Positions 58,784 through 64,000 of a stretch of 64,000 nucleotides of DNA are shown in pieces. Below the pieces are notes generated by a model. The model was not told where the DNA came from. It ran no database searches and saw only the letters and a program-made list of their open reading frames with translations. Position 1 is the stretch's first letter. Each line of letters starts with the position of its first letter. Source of the stretch: Aspidiotus rigidus (taxonomy: Eukaryota; Arthropoda; Insecta; Hemiptera; Diaspididae); the NCBI GenBank assembly GCA_035079385.1, contig JAVHKY010000040.1, forward strand, positions 1,426,001 to 1,490,000, in the 5' to 3' direction. The translations under genes and the position numbers were made by a program.

Positions 58784-58933
58784 TCAGGGGCATGGTTTTC
58801 AGGTAAAGGTTCGTCAGGTATTATGCAGTCAGGGCGAAATTTTTCAGGTTCATATCACTCAGGCATTTGACTGTCAGGGATTTTTAATTCAGGCAAACGA
58901 TTTTCAGGTTATCGTATTCAGGTAAATGTCAGG
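58784..58933 (+). repeat. Exact 15-bp periodic TCAGG array with variable 10-base spacers
   Basis: TCAGG begins at 58784, 58799, 58814, 58829, 58844, 58859, 58874, 58889 and 58904, exactly 15 bases apart, then at 58918 and 58929. The ten bases between copies differ every time. It is not a simple tandem duplication, because the spacers are unrelated. Confidence 0.9.
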
Positions 58934-59072
58934 GAATCAAGGTTTGTAACTTACTCTTTAGCTGATGGCTTCTCTACAGACTTTATATTTGGTAAGTGTT
59001 GGTAAGGCACTATACACAATGTGTACGTCCGACAAACATTTTGGTTCCAGAAGCTTAATTAATAAGGCGCTA

Positions 59073-59210
59073 TATGTGACCTGCGATGAGAAAAGGATGC
59101 TCATTGCCTATTGGCAACACAATTCCTCCCTGATTGGATATCTAATCAAAGAGAAATGGTGTTTCTGTCAGAGGTCAATGAGCATCCTTTTCTCATCGCA
59201 GGTCACATAT
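59073..59210. repeat. Hairpin with 34-base perfect arms
   Basis: TATGTGACCTGCGATGAGAA and the following GGATGCTCATTG on the left are exactly complementary to 59177-59210. The loop is about 70 bases. Confidence 0.85.
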
Positions 59211-59271
59211 GATGTAGGTATAATGGACCGCCATCTTGATTGCGGAAAATGTAAACACAAGAATAACGCCC

Positions 59272-60445
59272 CTCAGAGCCAATGTTGAATTTAAATAAAT
59301 TTGTGATTTTCAATTAAGGATAACTCGAGATCGGCTCGATAGATATTTTAGATATTACCTTTGTTGGAAAGGAAATTTTATGGACAACAAATCCTCTCCT
59401 CTTCAATTTTTTGCTAGAAGCAATTTTCGGAGTTTTCGATTAATAATTGAAACAAATACAGTCAGTAGAAAAGCTGTAAGCTGAAAAGTAAGTTACAAAC
59501 AAAATGATTGTCCATTTCACCCAGCCCCAAGCTCCTTGACGAGACCAGTAGAGAGAGTACCGATGTGAGATTCTCAAACAGTGACTCTTGTAGTCCCATC
59601 AGGTTAGGATAACAAACTATAAAAATCCACTGAGCTGTTCTCGAGTTATCCTTCATTGAAAAACAGAAATAAAATGGGCATGGCGTCTTATCCGGACTGG
59701 TCATATTGTAATTGCGCCAGCGTCAATTTACAAAAATTAATAAGCGGAGTATGTTGCAAAGTGGTTCCAAAGTAATAATCTGTAACACATACATATTATT
59801 ATACGTATATGGGGATTTTCAGGTTTTCTTCAAATAACTCATAACAAAGCAATTTTGAGGGAAAAAAACAATGAACCAAATTTAAAGAGCGTAAAATTTT
59901 CTATAAGGTTACTTGATTTTTAATTAAATCAGACCAATTTTTCATTTCCCATAAGAATGATATTGAAGAAACTGTCAACGCTGCGGTGGAGCCTGTGTAC
60001 AATATGCTCAGTCCAAATGGTGGAATGGTGAAAAAATCTTTTTGCACACAAAACGGCATCTGCAAATACCCATCAGATATAGAGCTCTACCTTAGTTACA
60101 AAACTATATCTTTCCCAGACTCCCAGTAGTATAGGTACAATACACGGTACAATCATTCTCTATTTTGGTGGCAAAAGTAACTTCTTGACATATAAGCCTA
60201 TGTGAAAATTACTCGAGAACGGCTGCATTTTCCTTGAATAGAGGCTTGTTAAAATTTTGAAAAACATTTCTTTGACATTGGCTTTTAATAGACAAATTTC
60301 CTCTGACGTCATATAGATGACAAGAATACCCGTTCCGGTGTTTATGATCTGACAAGAGTACCCGTTCTGGTGTTTTTGATTTGGTTGCTCGCATAAGAAT
60401 ACACGGGGAGCAAAGATCTAGGTATAAATATACAAAAAACTACAC
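59272..60445. other. Unassigned region
   Basis: No gene. It contains a two-copy 34-bp tandem repeat at 60318-60384 (ACAAGARTACCCGTTCYGGT core) and the word CCTCTGACGTCATA, shared with 57990. Confidence 0.45.
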
Positions 60446-60657
60446 GGTGAACTTGACGTTAAAATTAGTATTTTCAATTTAGATGGTTCCTAGAACGTGT
60501 TCATGTACTTTTGGTTATTAAGAAATGGCTTATTTCCAAATAGTAACACGTCAATCTTTGCTCTCTGTGTTATTCTTATGGGAGTCAAAAGTCTCCTAAG
60601 CCACCGTGGCAACACTGATTTCTAACTATGACGTAGGCGGGAAATCGGTCTATTATG
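60446..60657. repeat. Inverted dispersed copy of 47566-47772
   Basis: About 200 bases match the interior of the hAT-like element at 47449-47846 in reverse complement, e.g. CTAAGCCACCGTGGCAACAC. Its own terminal ends were not found. Confidence 0.8.
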
Positions 60658-60998
60658 GGGAAAAATTTTTTGCGCACAAAATGGAGGATGCAAATAGGAA
60701 ATACCCATACAATATTATAGAGATTTTTTAATTAGATCTTGATAATTAGATTTATCAACTGGAGGCTTTCAGCAATCTTTTAAGTCATAACACTTTGGTT
60801 ATTTTTGTACCTCTTATCAATCTTAGAAGTATAACAATACCTGGAGAACAACCAAACGTTATCACTATGTTGATTAAATGGGGGGAAAAGTTTTTCACAT
60901 TTTTGTAGTTCACTCAGACTATACAAATGTAGGGGCAACTGTAACTTGTAAGTTGTAAGGCATGACTTGTGACATCACAAAATTGGTCTATTTAATAT

Positions 60999-61146
60999 TT
61001 ATAGACAGGCTGGCCGCAAATATAGCTTGGTACACTATATAAACAAACCCACAAACTGTTTACCTCTCATTTCATTGTAATCAATTATTTTTAATGAAAG
61101 CGGGTTGCGGGTTTATAGTGTACCAATCTATTTGCAGACAGACTAT
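60999..61146. repeat. Foldback hairpin
   Basis: Arms TTGGTACACTATATAAAC and its near complement, with outer GCAAATA and AGACAG..CTGTCT words, around an about 60-base centre. Confidence 0.7.
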
Positions 61147-61247
61147 TTGCCAATGAGGGAGGAGTATGCGCTACTATGGAGTTCCTGCTAATGAACAATG
61201 AGCATCTCTTTCTTATATCTTATTTTTTTTAATTGATTGATCAAAAG

Positions 61248-61783
61248 CAGGGATGGGCACCAATCACGAAATATGAGTCGGATCACAAATTACAAATCAC
61301 TTGACTCATATTTGACACAAATCACAAATCACAAGTCCTGTTAAGAAAAAGATTTGGGTCACACTTCACCAAACATGACGAAGACGAACTAAAGAACGAG
61401 GCAAAAACGCCGTTTAATTTTCCAATTTTCCATAGGAACAAACAGATAACCGTTCGTTCACCCATAAGACCTGTGTTAAAGACCGTTCTTAGTTCGTCGT
61501 GTACGCAAATCACAAATCATTACTTCAATTTCTATGATTTTGCAAATCACAATTAATGATTTGTGATTTGTGATTTGTGAATTGTGATTCGTCAAATTAT
61601 GGCGAATTTCAACTCAATTTATACTCTGTTCACATTAAGGAAGGATAGAAATATGACCTCGAGAACGGAACGCTCCGGGTAATTTTAATCTACCGTTCCG
61701 TTCTCAAGGTCATATTTCTATCCTTCCTTAATGTGAACAGAGTATTATTTCTTTTTGATGTTGGAATTAAAAATTGCCGAGGC

Positions 61784-61835
<52 letters not shown>

Positions 61836-61973
61836 CGATTAAAAAAAAAAAAAGATTCGGAAAAGTTGATGAATCAAACAAAAGGATTGGAATCACAAAT
61901 CACGAGTCTTATCAGAAAAATGATCCAAATCACGAGCCACAAATCGCAAAACTGTAATTTGTGCCCATCCCTT
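61248..61973. mobile_element. hAT-like non-autonomous element with ATCACAAATCACA subrepeats
   Basis: Ends CAGGGATGGGCAC and GTGCCCATCCCTT, with a perfect 8-bp duplication ATCAAAAG at 61240-61247 and 61974-61981. Inside are AAATCACAAATC subrepeats at both ends, a perfect hairpin at 61624-61743 and a GA dinucleotide run at 61788-61830. No transposase frame. Confidence 0.9.
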
Positions 61974-62242
61974 ATCAAAAGTAGTGAGGAATATTAAAAA
62001 TCAATTCATTCCTGTGTTATTTAAAGTCTGTCCACAATAAGAATACCAAAAGCAACCCGCAATACACGGCCTTTTTTCTAGAGTGCGCGGGTCCTGAGGC
62101 GGGCGGCGGAAAGGCGACCTTGACACAAGAGCGCAGTATTTGTGCTGGTCAGCACTAGTTACGCGCTAGCTTATCACGCGCACACAAGTTCATGTACGCA
62201 CCACGCACGCAAGGCAGAAGGTGAACCTCCATATAATTTGTA

Positions 62243-62947
62243 GGGTGCGTCTACGGTTTGTGACACTTTAAGCATTGACTATATACACTTCGTAAGCAGA
62301 CGTACAAACCTATTGTTAAAATGTTGTCGGTTTTCGGACGCACGTTGGAAACAAATAACAGATCGCGCCAGATGTTAAGACGTGGGTGTAACAGAGAGGG
62401 ATGTATGTTCTCTCTCCTTTGCACCAACGGTTAACACCCAGCGCACTCAGGTAGCAGTTTCCAACGAAACGACAACTCTTTTAACAAAAGGTTTGTACGT
62501 CTGCTTACGAAGTGTATAGTCAATGCTTTAAGCGACTTGCTTTATTGGAATTAATTTTTAAAATTCAGGAAAGAATTGGGGACCTTACGTTCTCTTATTT
62601 TCTGTATCTTTGGTGTATGTTCTTATGTAGTAGCGCAATGAAAAGTTCTAATTTTCATCCAGAATTACGGAAAGCAACCTTGAAAATTGAAAATGCGTTG
62701 TCACGGTTTGTGACTCTGTTATCAGTTTACATGCGTTTATATGGGATTATACAGTTTGTGACACCCACATTTTTTTGAATAACTTTTTTTTTTTGGCATC
62801 AAGACTGAACCAAATGATACAATATTTTACACAGACTTGGTAGCCATCTAGCAGTAGCCACAGAAAAATCAGGACGTCTCAATCTTTCACTAGAACTAAG
62901 TTATCACAGATTTAGTGACCAAGGTGTCACAAACTGTAGACGCACCC
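62243..62947. mobile_element. Element with GGGTGCGTCTAC termini
   Basis: Ends GGGTGCGTCTACGGTTTGTG and the complement of CACAAACTGTAGACGCACCC. The GTTTGTGAC word recurs internally (62705, 62755). It is interrupted at 62273 by a MITE. No clean target duplication was found. Confidence 0.7.
62273..62525. mobile_element. MITE with CATTGACTATA termini
   Basis: Inverted ends of about 45 bases (CATTGACTATATACACTTCG and onward). CTTTAAG flanks both sides (62266-62272 and 62526-62532). A second copy begins at 63953 and runs off the window. Confidence 0.85.
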
Positions 62948-63238
62948 AATAGGAATGATTTTTCAACAATTCCTATAAAATTAAGAAAGATTTATAAAGG
63001 TTTGGTGGTTTTGGTCTCATATTTTAGAGGATTTGATTGTTCTATAGTACAAAAAGAAATCATTTTCAACGAGCCATTTCTGAAAAATTCTGTTTTGAAA
63101 ATTTCCCCCCACCCCGTGTTCAATATTTCATGGTTCACCCTCCGTCCTTTGATAACTTCGACCCGATAGTCGCGCTCTCTGACGGATGCACGGCCCAAAT
63201 TAACGGAATTGATACGATCACGCGCCCAGTGTTTTTGT

Positions 63239-63704
63239 TAGTGATGGGCAAAAACCGATAGTTTGAAACTACCGATAGTCCGATAGTCTTCCTTCTGACA
63301 CCATCTATTTATACGGTAGTTTTCCGGAAAACTATCGGTAGTAGTATCGATATACCAATAGTGTTTCCATTTGATCCATTTAGGGCAGTGGTGCGCTAGT
63401 GTTCAGAAGAAAATCACGCATACTTTCCCTCTGTCATTTCCGATTTTTATAGTCTACACAATTTTTTCTTATTTCTTGGTCCATTTAGAGTTTACAAAAT
63501 ATTTTTCTTCTTTCATCAATTTTTCTTACGTCAAGAATAGGAAAAAATAGTTACACGTATGACAGAATTTGTTGAAAAATACATACTACCGGTAGTGACG
63601 ATAGCGGTCATATTCTATGGATAGTTTTCCAGTTACCAATACTATCGGTAGTATCGATAGCTCAGCAGGAAAACTATCGGTAGTATCGATAGTGCCCAAC
63701 ACTA
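63239..63704. mobile_element. hAT-like non-autonomous element rich in ACTATCGGTAGT
   Basis: Ends TAGTGATGGGCA and TGCCCAACACTA. The flanking 8-mers GTTTTTGT and GCTTTTGT differ by one base. Many copies of CGATAGT/ACTATCG occur near both ends. Confidence 0.8.
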
Positions 63705-63952
63705 GCTTTTGTTGCATCGTGTAAATGGGTTTACATTTACAGGTGCCCTGTGAGATTTGGTATTCTTATTTTGGACAGACTTTATATACTACACACCACG
63801 GTATAAGATGAAGAGGTAATGACACAACGCTAAAATCGTGTCCGCAGTTCTGAAGTTGTACATACAAACTTCCGCTAGGTTTGCAGCGAACACTCGGGCT
63901 GTTTCCCTGTTCCTTCTACACCCCACCTGCGCCGAGACGTTACCGTTGGTAC

Positions 63953-64000
63953 CATTGACTATATACACTTCGTAAGCAGACGTACAAACCTATTGTTAAA
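63953..64000 (+). mobile_element. Truncated second copy of the CATTGACTATA MITE
   Basis: Identical over 48 bases to the start of the element at 62273; cut by the window edge. Confidence 0.8.

Larger units (their letters stand above)
62023..63783. mobile_element. Composite element with 26-bp termini, hosting nested insertions
   Basis: Terminal repeats AAAGTCTGTCCACAATAAGA (from 62023) and the complement ending at 63783 match with one mismatch or so over 26 bases, with TA at the outer edges. Inside are a 62243-62947 element, itself carrying a 253-bp MITE, and a hAT-like element at 63239-63704. Confidence 0.7.

Noticed and set aside
58784..58933. CRISPR-like array
   Set aside because: Core is only 5 bases with 10-base spacers in an insect genome; format and context do not fit.
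61755..61997. RERERE repeat protein frames
   Set aside because: Translations of a GA microsatellite inside the hAT-like element.

Overview
This is a eukaryotic, almost certainly insect, window. Genes are split by phase-compatible GT-AG introns, the insect-specific Dpr family is present, DNA is AT-rich, and intergenic space is packed with foldback elements. The frequent palindromic word TAGGTACCTA recalls sternorrhynchan Hemiptera (mealybugs, scales, aphids); that placement is an impression, not proof.

Layout. (1) 1.6-14.6 kb, + strand: the FBXO25/FBXO32 (atrogin-1) family F-box gene, seven coding exons recovered, first coding exon(s) missing. (2) 18.6-22.4 kb, - strand, perhaps reaching 26.4 kb: a Dpr two-Ig cell-surface protein, six exons. 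(3) 29.4-29.9 kb, +: 3' part of an unidentified coiled-coil gene. (4) 31.4-32.4 kb, -: a complete four-exon gene for an unrecognised 188-residue protein. (5) 33.2-40.5 kb: a strongly AT-rich, intron-poor block unlike the host, carrying a broken protein-primed-type family B DNA polymerase of the Polinton/Maverick-adintovirus kind, with HTH-like, coiled-coil and zinc-binding small ORFs. No integrase, packaging ATPase, protease or capsid gene is visible. (6) 40.7-48.9 kb: repeat-rich DNA with a tRNA-derived SINE-like head, tandem repeats, hAT-type foldbacks and a TTAA-flanked MITE whose empty site is also present here. (7) 49.3-51.1 kb, +: an NCOA5-like RNA-associated coactivator, six exons. (8) 53.1-57.6 kb, -: ABCF1/ABC50, ten exons, tail-to-tail with NCOA5. 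(9) 57.6-64 kb: no host gene seen; nested non-autonomous elements and a striking exact 15-bp periodic TCAGG array.

The host genes are unrelated single-copy genes: ubiquitin ligase adaptor, neuronal recognition, transcription/RNA coactivator, translation factor. They form no pathway. The 33-40 kb block is the one coherent foreign system: polymerase, putative DNA-binding proteins, zinc proteins, and a recurrent T-rich/TTAAAT motif before several ORFs. It is partly decayed, because the polymerase and one zinc-finger ORF are broken while four small ORFs stay open. Exon models were built by hand from splice signals, reading phase and remembered family sequences; no alignment was run.
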